A DNA stretch of 64,000 nt, from assembly GCA_965243345.1 (NCBI GenBank), contig CBDEUR010000003.1, positions 2,108,001 to 2,172,000 on the forward strand, read 5' to 3'. Each line of letters begins with the position of its first letter. The stretch's first letter is position 1. Under the pieces are notes generated by a model. It searched no databases. It had not been told where the DNA came from and saw nothing but the letters and a program-made list of their open reading frames with translations. Positions 16,401 to 23,989 of the stretch are shown one piece after another. This stretch comes from Bin52 sp965243345. GTDB lineage: Bacteria > Pseudomonadota > Alphaproteobacteria > Thalassobaculales > Thalassobaculaceae. Position numbers and translations under genes: made by a program.

Positions 16401-18072
16401 GCCGCGGTCCGATGAAGCTGACAAGCGACATCACCAGCTGTTCCCGGATCGAGTCGATCGGGGGATTGGTCACCTGGGCGAAGTTCTGGAAGAAGTAGTC
16501 GGAGAGCAGTCGCGGCCGGTCCGAGAGCGCGGCAAGCGGGATGTCGCGTCCCATCGATCCCACCGGGTCATCTGCGAGCTCTGCCATGGGTTCCAGGAAG
16601 AACCTGATGTCCTCGCGGGTGTAGCCGAAGGCCTGCTGACGGTCGAGCAGGGTTTCCGGATCCGGCGGCATCGGGCCGATTTCCGACGGCAGGCTCGAGA
16701 GATGCAGCTGCGTGCGGTCAAGCCACTCCTGGTACGGCCGCGCGCCGGCGAGTTCGTCCTTCAGTTCCTCGTCGGAGATGATCCGGTGCTGCTCGAGGTC
16801 GACAAGCAGCATCCGCCCGGGCTGCAGCCGCCACTTCTTCACGATCCGGCTTTCCGGGATGGGCAGGACGCCGACCTCCGAGGACATGATGACCATGTCG
16901 TCATCGGTCACGATGTAGCGCGCGGGGCGCAGGCCGTTGCGGTCAAGCGTCGCCGCGATCTGCCGTCCGTCGCTGAAGGCCATGGCGGCCGGACCGTCCC
17001 ACGGCTCCATGAGCGCGGAGTAGTACTCGTAGAACGCCCTGCGCTGCGGGCTCATCAGGTGATTGTCCTGCCACGCCTCCGGGATCATCAGCATCATGGC
17101 GTGGGCGAGCGAGTACCCGCCCATGACGAGCAGCTCGAGCGCGTTGTCGAAGGTCGAGGAGTCGGACGGACTGTCACCGATCAGCGGCCACAGCTTTTCG
17201 AGGTCGTCGCCGAGCACGGTGGAGCTCATGGAGTGCCGGCGCGCGTTCATCCAGTTGATGTTGCCGCGTACCGTGTTGATCTCGCCGTTGTGGCACAGGA
17301 ACCGAAACGGGTGCGCCAGCCGCCACGACGGGAAGGTGTTGGTAGAGAACCGCTGGTGAAACAGCGCCATCGCCGTGGCGAAGTCGGGGTCGAGGAAGTC
17401 GAGGTAGAACCTGGCAAGATTGGGCGCGAGCAGCATGCCCTTGAAGACGATGGTCCGCGACGACATCGACACGATGTAGAAGTCCTCGAACGCCTTCAGG
17501 TTCTGGTCCCACAGCGCGTGGTGCGCCTGCTTGCGCAGCACGTAGAGCTTGCGTTCGAACGCGTCGGTATCGTGAGTTTCCGGGCCGCGCTGGATGAACA
17601 CCTGGCGGATGTCGGGCTCCCTGCCCCGCACGGAGTCGCCAAGCACGCTGTCGTCGACCGGCACCCGGCGCCAGCCAATCAGGATCTGGCCCTCGCGGCG
17701 GATGGAGGTCTCGATCGCCTGGATCGCCATGTCGCGCCGCGTCGGATCGCGCGGCAGGAAGACCATGCCGACGGCATACTCTCCCAACGGAGGCAGCGTC
17801 AGTCCCCGTTCGGCCATGGTCCGGCGCAGGAACCTGTCCGGTAGCTGGATCAGGATCCCGGCGCCGTCACCGGCAAGGGGATCCGCTCCGACCGCGCCGC
17901 GATGATCGAGGTTGTGCACGATCTCGAGAGCCTTGTGGACCAGGTCGTGGCGGGGCTCGTTGCGGATGTTGGCGATGAACCCGAACCCGCAGGAGTCATG
18001 CTCCTTCGTCGGATCGTACATCCCCTGCGCCGGCGGAAGCCCGTACCCTGAATGGCCGATCCCCTGGCTCAT
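13411..18072 (-). CDS. gltB: Glutamate synthase (NADPH) large subunit
   Basis: 1553 residues, the full length for GltB. The class II glutamine amidotransferase domain begins at the nucleophile Cys28 (HDSCGFGFIANIR), which must be exposed by removal of a short propeptide. A central domain, the FMN-binding synthase domain (GEGGEEAERY, GGTGASPITS) and the 3Fe-4S motif CIMMRKCHLNTCPVG near residue 1140 follow, and the C-terminal beta-helix domain ends the protein. The start at 18072 is favoured by GGGAG 7 bases upstream; an in-frame start at 18117 would add 15 residues. It works with gltD downstream in ammonia assimilation. Confidence 0.96.
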   Translation of the reverse strand: MSQGIGHSGYGLPPAQGMYDPTKEHDSCGFGFIANIRNEPRHDLVHKALEIVHNLDHRGAVGADPLAGDGAGILIQLPDRFLRRTMAERGLTLPPLGEYAVGMVFLPRDPTRRDMAIQAIETSIRREGQILIGWRRVPVDDSVLGDSVRGREPDIRQVFIQRGPETHDTDAFERKLYVLRKQAHHALWDQNLKAFEDFYIVSMSSRTIVFKGMLLAPNLARFYLDFLDPDFATAMALFHQRFSTNTFPSWRLAHPFRFLCHNGEINTVRGNINWMNARRHSMSSTVLGDDLEKLWPLIGDSPSDSSTFDNALELLVMGGYSLAHAMMLMIPEAWQDNHLMSPQRRAFYEYYSALMEPWDGPAAMAFSDGRQIAATLDRNGLRPARYIVTDDDMVIMSSEVGVLPIPESRIVKKWRLQPGRMLLVDLEQHRIISDEELKDELAGARPYQEWLDRTQLHLSSLPSEIGPMPPDPETLLDRQQAFGYTREDIRFFLEPMAELADDPVGSMGRDIPLAALSDRPRLLSDYFFQNFAQVTNPPIDSIREQLVMSLVSFIGPRPNLLDHESGGSQMRLEVEQPILTNTDLERVRQIENHVENGAFRTYTLDICYPVQGPGAMTMEQALTAIQDRAETVIEQRGYNILILSDRRVSAANAAIPALLATGAVHHHLIRKGLRTCVGLVIETGEARRVHDFCLLGGYGAEAINPYLAFDTLSNLVAERRDAISEEKAHVNYVKAINKGMLKVMSKMGISTYQSYCGAQIFDAVGLSSEFVEAYFTGTATRVEGVGLAEIAAETERRHALAYGDAPIYRSSLDVGGDLSFRLRGEEHVWTPETIGALQHAVRAGDFDGFRAYTARVNDQTGKLKNLRGLFGLKPAGEPVPIDEVEPVSEIMKRFATGAMSFGSISWEAHTTLAIAMNRIGGRSNTGEGGEEAERYTPLQNGDSMRSRIKQIASGRFGVTTEYLVNSDDIQIKMAQGAKPGEGGQLPGHKVDRWIARVRHSTPGVGLISPPPHHDIYSIEDLAQLIHDLKNVNPEARISVKLVSEVGVGTVAAGVSKAYADHVTISGHDGGTGASPITSVLNAGGPWELGLAETHQTLVMNGLRGRIAVQVDGGLRTGRDVVVGALLGADEFGFATAALISQGCIMMRKCHLNTCPVGVATQDPELRKRFTGEPEHVINFFTFIATEVREIMAGLGFRTINEMIGRRDLLDMRRAVDHWKAHGIDLSRLVVPLDVPDGVAVYNCETQDHRLGQALDLQLIEQARDALDHKRPVRIEMPIRNINRTVGAMLSGQVAGRYGHAGLPDDTIHVRLTGNAGQSFGAWLARGVSLELVGDANDYVGKGLSGGRLSIYPSPDSPLVPEENIIVGNTVLYGAIAGECYLRGVAGERFAVRNSGARAVVEGCGDHGCEYMTGGVVVVLGRIGRNFAAGMSGGVAYVYDEDGSFAALCNRSMVDLEPVARDPANDDGVAPGEEELMSDHMRFDEQRLRSLIERHARYTGSERARAMLADWDATLSRFVKVMPFEYRRVLLEMRKPVFTAGSEDRSAATVQIGE

Positions 18073-18609
18073 CGTGCAACTCCCATTCCCCCCGACCGGG
18101 GTCCGGTCCGCCTGCAATCAACAATGTGGAGATTGCGTGTGGCTGAGGACACACGAAAACGCCGGATCCGTGGCTCCGCCACGACCCGGTGTGTTCCCTC
18201 AAGTCGCCACTATACACGCTCGCATGTCACCTGTCTTGCTCGGAAGCCCCGGGGGCCCGCATCGCATCACCGCGACCGATCCGGCAATCACCCGACGTAC
18301 CGGCTGTCGCGTCCGTGCTGCCAACGGAAGGACACCGTGGTGCCCGGGGCCGCTGACCACCTTCTCGGACGGGCGGAGCGAATTGTACGCGAACACATAT
18401 GAAACACCGATGACGCCCCTCCTGCCGGTACCCTCCATCTCATGAACGGACATAAAGAAACATAATTTCTGCTACTTACAGGCAGTAAGGTCTCGCGCCA
18501 CCGCAGCTGCTTCCTGCACTACCGGCCTGCCGCGTGGCCAGAACGAAGAGCCGCGCCCATGAGCGGGCAACCGAAGTCTACCTGCGCCCGGCGCATCCGG
18601 CGGCCAAAT
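18073..18609. other. gltB upstream region and entry into decayed island
   Basis: It holds the gltB leader and presumably its promoter. Open frames here are GC-biased shadows with no recognisable domain. Downstream of about 18530 remnants of an integrase begin. Confidence 0.45.
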
Positions 18610-18800
18610 CCGGGGGGAAGCTCCACGACAACCGCGGCGACATGATCCCTTGCCTGTTGTTGCGCGTCTTTCCCAGAGACACGCGCAGCTTCACCCTCGA
18701 CCGCATGGCGCGCAGTCGCTGCGCCACAAACGGCATTGCCGATGCCATGACGATCCCCGAGGCAGGGCGTGAAGCCCGCAGGCTGTTTACCAGCTACGTA
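18610..18800 (+). pseudogene. Tyrosine integrase N-terminal (arm-binding domain) remnant
   Basis: The reading frame contains GGKLHDNRGDMIPCLLLRVF...IADAMTIPEAGREARRL, which follows the pattern of the arm-type DNA-binding domain of phage/island integrases (a glycine, a strand ending in LLLRV, then a SLAEAR-like helix). The rest of the integrase is absent: the frame drifts into non-homologous sequence opposite the higA gene. A second integrase scrap lies at about 19975-20138, so both may come from one disrupted gene. Confidence 0.5.
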
Positions 18801-18824
18801 GAACCGGCATCGACCATATTTCTC

Positions 18825-19130
18825 CTACGCTGCGGACTGCCGGCGCGTCACGCGCTTCGCGATCTCGCGGCCCACCGTAATCTCGGCTTGGCGAAGCTCC
18901 CACGTCTTCTGCAGGTTCATCCAGAGTTGCGGCGTCGTCCCGAAGTACCGCCCAAGCCGCAGTGCCGTGTCGGCGCTCACGCCCCGTTGGCCGTTCAGGA
19001 TCATCGTCACCCGGTTCACCGGCACGCCCAGCGCCTTCGACAGCGCGCTGGCTGACAGCCCGAGTTCGTCGAGTTCGTCCCGCAGGACTTCACCCGGGTG
19101 CACCGGCCTCATGCCGTTCCTCACATCCAT
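18825..19130 (-). CDS. higA: HigA-family antitoxin (Xre helix-turn-helix)
   Basis: 101 residues. It opens with the HigA/VapI signature RPVHPGEVLRDELDELGLS and continues with a helix-turn-helix (ASALSKALGVPVNRVTMILNG) and the conserved TALRLGRYFGTTPQLWMNLQ. HigA neutralises the RelE-fold mRNA interferase HigB and represses the operon. Its start overlaps the end of a truncated higB (stop at 19121-19123), the normal toxin-first order. With the toxin broken, this is probably an orphan antitoxin. Confidence 0.88.
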   Translation of the reverse strand: MDVRNGMRPVHPGEVLRDELDELGLSASALSKALGVPVNRVTMILNGQRGVSADTALRLGRYFGTTPQLWMNLQKTWELRQAEITVGREIAKRVTRRQSAA

Positions 19131-19243
19131 GTCAGATGCCCTCTGTGAAAATCGACGATCTCCACGTCGTGCGGCCCGTCCTTCGTCCAACGAAAGCAGA
19201 CGCGCCACTGTACCTTGATCCGAATGCTGTTGTTGAGGCCCGG
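19121..19243 (-). pseudogene. 5'-truncated higB toxin remnant
   Basis: Only the last 40 or so codons remain, reading GLNNSIRIKVQWRVCFRW followed by TKDGPHDVEIVDFHRG, the C-terminal strand pair and DVEIVDYH-type end of RelE/HigB toxins. About half of the usual ~90-residue protein, including the start, is missing; an in-frame stop precedes the remnant and unrelated sequence follows upstream. It overlaps the higA start by 10 bases in the usual operon order. Confidence 0.7.
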
Positions 19244-19373
19244 AATACCCCCTTACGGCTGAAGCTGACTTGTCCCGGGCAGTTTCGGCGGCAAGGTGCT
19301 GAGGCACCGGGAGAGCGCGGAACAGGGCAGGAGCTGAAGGTCTTGTCTCTGGCCGGTTGCCGGCCGCCGGGAT

Positions 19374-19510
19374 TTGGCGAAGATCACGCGGTTCTGTTGC
19401 CGCGATGCGCAGCAGGCCTTCTCCCTGCTTCCGGACTCCTTTGCCGCGCAGTTGACCAGCGCCCTGATCGAGCTTGAGGTCGAGGTGGTTCTGGCCAAGC
19501 GTGCCGGTGC
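19374..19510 (+). pseudogene. Possible transposase-associated domain scrap
   Basis: A short open stretch reads AKITRFCCRDAQQAFSLLP followed by a Leu/Glu-rich helix, a pattern I associate with N-terminal zinc-ribbon-like parts of some transposases (R-x-R/C-C-R-D...FSLLPD). No downstream catalytic domain exists; the frame runs into the duplicated dppC fragment. The assignment is weak. Confidence 0.2.
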
Positions 19511-19520
19511 GGCGAGCCCG

Positions 19521-19969
19521 CGCTCACATCCGGTCCGGTTCTCCCGTCTCAGCGAGGATCAGGCCCCAGGTGGGGGTGGACGCATCGACACCGAGCCCCA
19601 GGAACGAAAGCCCGGTCTCGGCCAGGATCGCATTGGAGACACTGACCGTCGCCAGCACGATCAGCGGGGCGAGCGCGTTCGGCAGCACGTGCCGCCACAT
19701 GATGCGGGTGTTCGATGTGCCAGCGGTCCGGGCGGCGTCGATGTACTGTTCCTGGTTGATGGTGAGCACCATGCTGCGCACCACCCGCGCAAAGTCGTCG
19801 ACGAATGCCACCGAGATGGCGACGATCACGTTGGACAGCCCGGTCCCGAACACCGCCACGAGATAGACGGCGATGATGAAGTTCTGGAACGCCCAATGCA
19901 GGTCGATGTAACGCATGATGACGGTGTCGATGAACCCGCCGTAGAAGCCCGCGGCCACGCCGAGCGCGC
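19521..19969 (-). pseudogene. Partial duplicate of the dppC permease gene
   Basis: This ~450-base block is nearly identical (roughly 95% by eye) to bases about 25757-26330 of the intact dppC-like gene 6 kb away, in the same orientation. It encodes from GVAAGFYGGFIDTVIMRYID through SFLGLGVDASTPTWGLILAE, then jumps straight to the last residues TGEPDRM and stop: the codons for the last transmembrane helix (about 39 residues) are deleted. The 5' part of the gene is also missing. It cannot make a functional permease. As a direct repeat it brackets the island that carries abiE and other defence genes. Confidence 0.85.
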
Positions 19970-19974
19970 TGGCG

Positions 19975-20138
19975 GGCAACTCCAAACTGCTGCATCGGGT
20001 CATCCTGCCGGCCTTCGCCCACCTCACCGTGGATACGGTCGAGGTCGAAAACGTCGAGGAATGGTTCGCCTCCATGGCGGATCGCCCCGGCACCGCCAAC
20101 CGCCGCAGGCCGGCGTGGCGGCGCAACTCCAGGTGACG
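19975..20138 (+). pseudogene. Tyrosine integrase core-binding domain remnant
   Basis: The frame reads SKLLHRVILPAFAHLTVDTV and then NVEEWFASMADRPGTANR, the SAM-like core-binding domain seen before the catalytic domain of tyrosine recombinases (pattern H-R-V-I-L-P-x-F-G...V-E-x-W...G-T-A-N-R-A). It then leaves the pattern and stops. No catalytic R-H-R-Y domain follows. It abuts the end of the dppC duplicate at about 19970, marking a recombination junction. Confidence 0.5.
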
Positions 20139-20302
20139 GAGGACCGCGTGCTGCTGGCCGGCGAAGAGGTCAGGATTGGCGCGCTTGGCGGCCCGGACGA
20201 AGGCGGCGTTGGAACCTGTACACGTTCGAAGGGCGCGGGCTACACGGCGACCGCGAAAGCGGGCAACTGTACGCGTTTGGCCAGCGGCTCGGGAGGAAGT
20301 CA

Positions 20303-21337
20303 TTGGCATCGCCAGATAACACATTCGGGCTGGGACCGGTTCGCGTCGTCGATGCAGGAAAACGCGAAGGAGATCGCCTCGATCCGCAGACGATCAGGAC
20401 AATTTGCGACTACGATTTCGCTCGGCCCGTGCTCATGCACACCGAGCAGCTCTTCCTTTTGCTGGAAGCCGTCGAACGCATGGCGGAGCAGACGTCCGGA
20501 ACACAGGACCCGAGAATTCCTCATGCACCCCCCGGGCTGGCGCTTGCGCTCATGTCGAGGGAGATGGGCGAGGAACGCAACCTGCGATCCGAAGTTGGGA
20601 GCGAGGGGCGACTGGCGCAGCTCGCGAACCGAGGGTGGGTCGCAATGGTGGCCGGGACCTGGGAGCGGTTCCGGAGGCTCCCCCCACTCGGAGGCACGGC
20701 ACCTGACCTGCCGAAGGGCATGCAAGCAGGTGTATTCGGGGACTTACAGAAGATTCGTAACGACGTCCTCAAGAACGGCGCCGTGGCCGCCCATGGTGCC
20801 GAAGGGAAGTGCGAAGTCCTCAAGTGGTTTCGGGCGGGCGAGCCGATTGTGTTCAAGCTGGATCACGTTATCGAATTCCTGAACCTGACCGCCCTGCTTC
20901 CCACCAAGAACTTTGTGTTCTGCGACAACGAGGGCAAGGCGCGTACGGCCCTGGCCTGGCACCCGAAGGAGAACCAGCCTGCACCGCCGTGGCGCAACCC
21001 TCCGTATCGCGTTGTATCCGCGAATCCGTTCATCGACCAGATCGATCACGCGTACCCTGAACCCGACCACGGGCTATTCGTGCGGCTGGCATTCGCTGAC
21101 GGTTTGACGTGTACGGTTCTGGCAGCGCGGGATACGGACATGCACCGCCTTCTGGAAAAGAAACGGGCGATCGAGGCGGCACCACCGGTTGGACCGTTCG
21201 GGCTGCCGCAGCACCCGGACTTGCGCTGGGACGTGTCGGCGACCCATGCGCACGCCAAAGCCAGCCTATCGCAAGGATCTGACTACAAGGTCCCGCACTG
21301 CGTCGGACCGGTGATGCAGTTCCGATCAACCAGTTAG
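20303..21337 (+). CDS. Uncharacterised protein in defence island
   Basis: 344 residues, starting at TTG 20303 with GGGAGG a few bases upstream; no ATG fits. There are no membrane segments. The middle contains LQKIRNDVLKNGAVA, followed by GKCEVLKWFRAGEPI and a beta-rich stretch (FLNLTALLPTKNFVF, YRVVSANPFIDQIDHAYP), then an Arg/Lys-poor tail. The R-N-D-V segment recalls the R-N-D motif of HEPN-like or abortive-infection proteins, but the companion His is not correctly spaced, so I do not assign the family. It lies directly upstream of the AbiE operon and downstream of integrase scraps, so a defence or mobile-element role is likely but unproven. Confidence 0.55.
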   Translation: MASPDNTFGLGPVRVVDAGKREGDRLDPQTIRTICDYDFARPVLMHTEQLFLLLEAVERMAEQTSGTQDPRIPHAPPGLALALMSREMGEERNLRSEVGSEGRLAQLANRGWVAMVAGTWERFRRLPPLGGTAPDLPKGMQAGVFGDLQKIRNDVLKNGAVAAHGAEGKCEVLKWFRAGEPIVFKLDHVIEFLNLTALLPTKNFVFCDNEGKARTALAWHPKENQPAPPWRNPPYRVVSANPFIDQIDHAYPEPDHGLFVRLAFADGLTCTVLAARDTDMHRLLEKKRAIEAAPPVGPFGLPQHPDLRWDVSATHAHAKASLSQGSDYKVPHCVGPVMQFRSTS

Positions 21338-21391
21338 TCCGGAGCTCTCTGGCTTCGAAGCCGTGGATGCCTCGACCTCATCGATTTTACT

Positions 21392-21418
21392 GTCCGAAGT
21401 TTGCGGCATGATTCGGAC
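21392..21418. promoter_or_regulatory. Inverted repeat 1 upstream of abiEi (putative AbiEi operator)
   Basis: Perfect palindromic arms GTCCGAA (21392-21398) and TTCGGAC (21412-21418) separated by 13 bases. The same GTCCGAA half-site is repeated in the second palindrome 13 bases downstream. AbiEi antitoxins of characterised systems bind two inverted repeats in their own promoter to repress it, and this arrangement fits. Confidence 0.6.
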
Positions 21419-21430
21419 GTCTCTTGCTTT

Positions 21431-21457
21431 GTCCGAAATATGCGTCATATTTCCGAC
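21431..21457. promoter_or_regulatory. Inverted repeat 2 abutting the abiEi start (putative operator, overlapping promoter)
   Basis: Arms GTCCGAAATATG (21431-21442) and CATATTTCCGAC (21446-21457) pair with one mismatch around a CGT centre. It touches the ATG at 21458. A -35-like TTGCTT (21424-21429) and -10-like CATATT (21446-21451) lie across it with 16-base spacing, placing the transcript start at or next to the ATG, so the mRNA may be leaderless. Confidence 0.6.
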
Positions 21458-22126
21458 ATGACGACCCCGACTCAAGATACAGGTCTGCGCTCCCGGCTCC
21501 TCGCGCGCATTGCGTCCAACCCGGATGAGGTCTGGACTCCCGGCGATTTCGCCGACTTGGCCAACCGCCCCGCTATCGACAAGACCTTGCAGCGCCTGGT
21601 CGCCTCCGGCGATCTGCGCCGTATCGACCGGGGCCTCTACGATAAGCCGCGAATGAACGACCTGACCGGACGCCCGACCGTACCCGATTACCGTGCGGTC
21701 ATCCGGGCCGTCACCCGCCGCGACCAGGCCCGCGCCCTCATTGACGGCATGACCGCCGCCAACGAACTCGGTCTCACCACCGCAGTGCCGGCGCGCATCG
21801 AGGTCCTGGTCGATGCGCGGTTGAAACCCATCAAACTCGGCAAACAGGAAATCCACTTCAGGTACGCCGCGCCCAGCCGCCTCTATTGGGCCGGTCGGCC
21901 GGCCATGCGCGTCGTCCAGGCACTGCACTGGATGCAAGACATGCTCTCCGAAGACAGCGAACGTCAGCTCGTCGAGAAAAAACTGCACGGCCTCTTTGCC
22001 GATCCCCGGCACGGGAAAGCCATCCGCGACGATCTGCGGACAGGTCTCCCGGCCCTGCCGATCTGGATGCAGGAGTTCCTGCGCGGGATGCTTATCCCCG
22101 CCGACGCGGACGGACCGCGGCGATGA
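21458..22126 (+). CDS. AbiEi-type antitoxin / transcriptional regulator (type IV toxin-antitoxin)
   Basis: 222 residues. The N-terminal winged helix (LRSRLLARIASNPDEVWTP, DKTLQRLVASGDLRRIDRGLYDKP) and the C-terminal domain (LIDGMTAANELGLTTAVPA, PIKLGKQEIHFRYAAPSRLY) match the DUF6088/AbiEi family. These proteins repress the operon and counteract AbiEii without direct binding. The ATG at 21458 directly follows operator-like repeat 2, with no ribosome-binding site, suggesting leaderless translation; an in-frame ATG at 21401 is less likely because it lies inside repeat 1. Its stop overlaps the toxin start (ATGA). Confidence 0.85.
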   Translation: MTTPTQDTGLRSRLLARIASNPDEVWTPGDFADLANRPAIDKTLQRLVASGDLRRIDRGLYDKPRMNDLTGRPTVPDYRAVIRAVTRRDQARALIDGMTAANELGLTTAVPARIEVLVDARLKPIKLGKQEIHFRYAAPSRLYWAGRPAMRVVQALHWMQDMLSEDSERQLVEKKLHGLFADPRHGKAIRDDLRTGLPALPIWMQEFLRGMLIPADADGPRR

Positions 22127-23172
22127 CTGCCGATGCCTACAAGCAACTCATCGCAGCGAAATCGCGTGACCGCCTCGACCTGTTTCTCGCGACCGCCAAT
22201 CGGCTCGGTGCTCCCGTCGGCAATGTGGAAAAGGACTTCTGGGTCTGTTGGACGTTGAACGCACTCTATCGCGAGCCACCCGCCGGCGGCCCCCGCCTGC
22301 TTTTCAAGGGCGGTACATCCCTGTCGAAAGCCTACGGCTTGATCGAACGCTTCTCCGAAGACATCGACATCACAGTGTTCCGCGACGACCTCGATCAGCC
22401 AGCCTCGGTCGAGGAGCTGGAGTCCCTGTCAAAAAAGAAGCGTCGAGCCAGGCTCGACGCAATCAGGGACGCATGCCGCGCCTACATCACCGGTCCGCTG
22501 CGGGGGCTCCTGGACGCACAGCTCGCCGACGCCACCGGCGGCGCCGGCCGTATCGAGATCGACGATGCCGATCCCGACGGGCAGACGCTGCTCGTTTGGT
22601 ATCCCGAGGTCGAGCCACGCAACGGAGCCTATGTGCAGCCGGCCGTTCGTATCGAAGCCGGCGCAAAGTCCGCTCTCGACCCACACCGCCCGGTCGCGAT
22701 CCGACCCTACATCGCCGAGGATGCCCCAGGCCTCGACCTGACAACCGCCGACGTGACCACCATCGACGCTACCCGCACCTTCTGGGACAAGGTCGTGATC
22801 GCGCACGGCCTGCGCCGTTGGCACGAGCGCCGGGGATTTCTTCGGCAGGAGGGGCAGCGTGTGTCGCGGCACTACTACGACCTCCATTGCCTGCTTCGCT
22901 CGGACATCGGCAAAGCCGCCCTCGCCGATCGGACTCTGGGCGCCGATTGCGTTCACCACGCCCGGATGTTCTTCGACCGCCCCGACTATGACCTCGCTTC
23001 CGCCGTCCCGGGCTCATTTGCAATCGCGCCGACCGGCGCGATGATCGGTGCGCTCGAACACGACTACGCCAACACGACGGCCATGATCTTCGGAACCGCC
23101 CCTGCGTTCGAAGAGATCCTGGCGTCCATCCAGGAGATCGAGTTGGTTGTAAACGGTGTCAATTGCCGGTGA
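22123..23172 (+). CDS. AbiEii-type nucleotidyltransferase toxin
   Basis: 349 residues. The nucleotidyltransferase motif FKGGTSLSKAYGLIERFSED (GGTSLSK at 63-69, SEDID at 78-82) and the preceding VEKDFWVCW are diagnostic for the AbiEii/AbiGii family (DNA polymerase beta fold). Characterised members inactivate tRNA or otherwise block growth by nucleotide transfer, giving abortive infection. A 4-base ATGA overlap with the antitoxin gene couples translation. High GC content matches the flanks, so this pair was acquired long ago or from a similar genome. Confidence 0.88.
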   Translation: MTADAYKQLIAAKSRDRLDLFLATANRLGAPVGNVEKDFWVCWTLNALYREPPAGGPRLLFKGGTSLSKAYGLIERFSEDIDITVFRDDLDQPASVEELESLSKKKRRARLDAIRDACRAYITGPLRGLLDAQLADATGGAGRIEIDDADPDGQTLLVWYPEVEPRNGAYVQPAVRIEAGAKSALDPHRPVAIRPYIAEDAPGLDLTTADVTTIDATRTFWDKVVIAHGLRRWHERRGFLRQEGQRVSRHYYDLHCLLRSDIGKAALADRTLGADCVHHARMFFDRPDYDLASAVPGSFAIAPTGAMIGALEHDYANTTAMIFGTAPAFEEILASIQEIELVVNGVNCR

Positions 23173-23242
23173 CGCAGTCCATTAGCCCCAATACTGTCGC
23201 ATTAATCAGAATGTGGTAGTATGATGCAGCCGCGTGACGCTC

Positions 23243-23947
23243 CTATTCTGTCCGTTTCCAGGGCGCGGCGGAAATGAATGCCTCGAGAAATTCCTCCTTG
23301 CTGCTACCATAGGCCTCCGGCGGCTCCACGTCGGCGAAGTCGCCGAATTTGTGAACGCCGTAGCCGTGCCAGTTGCGTAGCAGCTTGTTGTGAGCTGCCG
23401 CGTAGAGCATGACGCCGAACATGGTCGGCCGGGCTGTAATGCAATCTACGCCCCGTCTCGGTTCCCCTTCAGCGGTTGGAATCTTCATATCGTCAATGGT
23501 CCAGGCACCAACAACATCCTGCCGTTGGTGGACCTTCAGGTCGACGGGTGAAAAGCTCAGAGACCCCTCGATGCAGATGGTCTTGGAGTCGAGGCTTTCG
23601 GCCAAATCGTGCCGCGCATTTTCGGCCCATTGCGCAAGGAGTATTTGTTCCAAAGACCAGTACATGTCGTAGTGCATCTCTAGTTGCCGCCGCGATAGCG
23701 ACTTAATCGCGTCTACGAAGGGGACGGCAGTGTTGTCTTTGCTGTCGTTGCTTCGCGAAGCGGCGAGCAGGCCGCCATAGTACTCGGCGCTGACGGCATC
23801 TTCGGTGACGGCACCGTGCCACAGGACATCCCGGGCCGTCCGCAGATTGGCGCGCTTGCCGTCATCCAGATTTTCGATCTTGGGCTCGGCGGCCCGTATC
23901 ACACTGTCGCGCCGCTCCGCATATCGCCTTTTCAGGTCCTCACCCAT
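23243..23947 (-). CDS. Abi-alpha-like (DUF4393-type) protein, probably 5'-truncated
   Basis: 234 residues from the first ATG. The pattern AVSAEYYGGLLAASRSNDSK...AVPFVDAIKSLSRRQLEMH resembles Abi-alpha/DUF4393 proteins, which have a region near LW-x-LLA followed by a helix on lining up whole-protein stages. In the same frame, homologous-looking codons (SAAYAAKKILGPTLDLM) continue about 17 residues upstream of the ATG to an in-frame TGA, with no start codon, so the native N-terminus seems lost or frameshifted. The C-terminal half (CIEGSLSFSPVDLKVH, RPTMFGVMLYAAAHNKLL) is a distinct alpha/beta domain. Role in phage defence is a guess from family and place. Confidence 0.5.
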   Translation of the reverse strand: MGEDLKRRYAERRDSVIRAAEPKIENLDDGKRANLRTARDVLWHGAVTEDAVSAEYYGGLLAASRSNDSKDNTAVPFVDAIKSLSRRQLEMHYDMYWSLEQILLAQWAENARHDLAESLDSKTICIEGSLSFSPVDLKVHQRQDVVGAWTIDDMKIPTAEGEPRRGVDCITARPTMFGVMLYAAAHNKLLRNWHGYGVHKFGDFADVEPPEAYGSSKEEFLEAFISAAPWKRTE

Positions 23948-23989
23948 CAGGTCCAGGGTTGGGCCGAGTATCTTCTTCGCGGCGTACGC

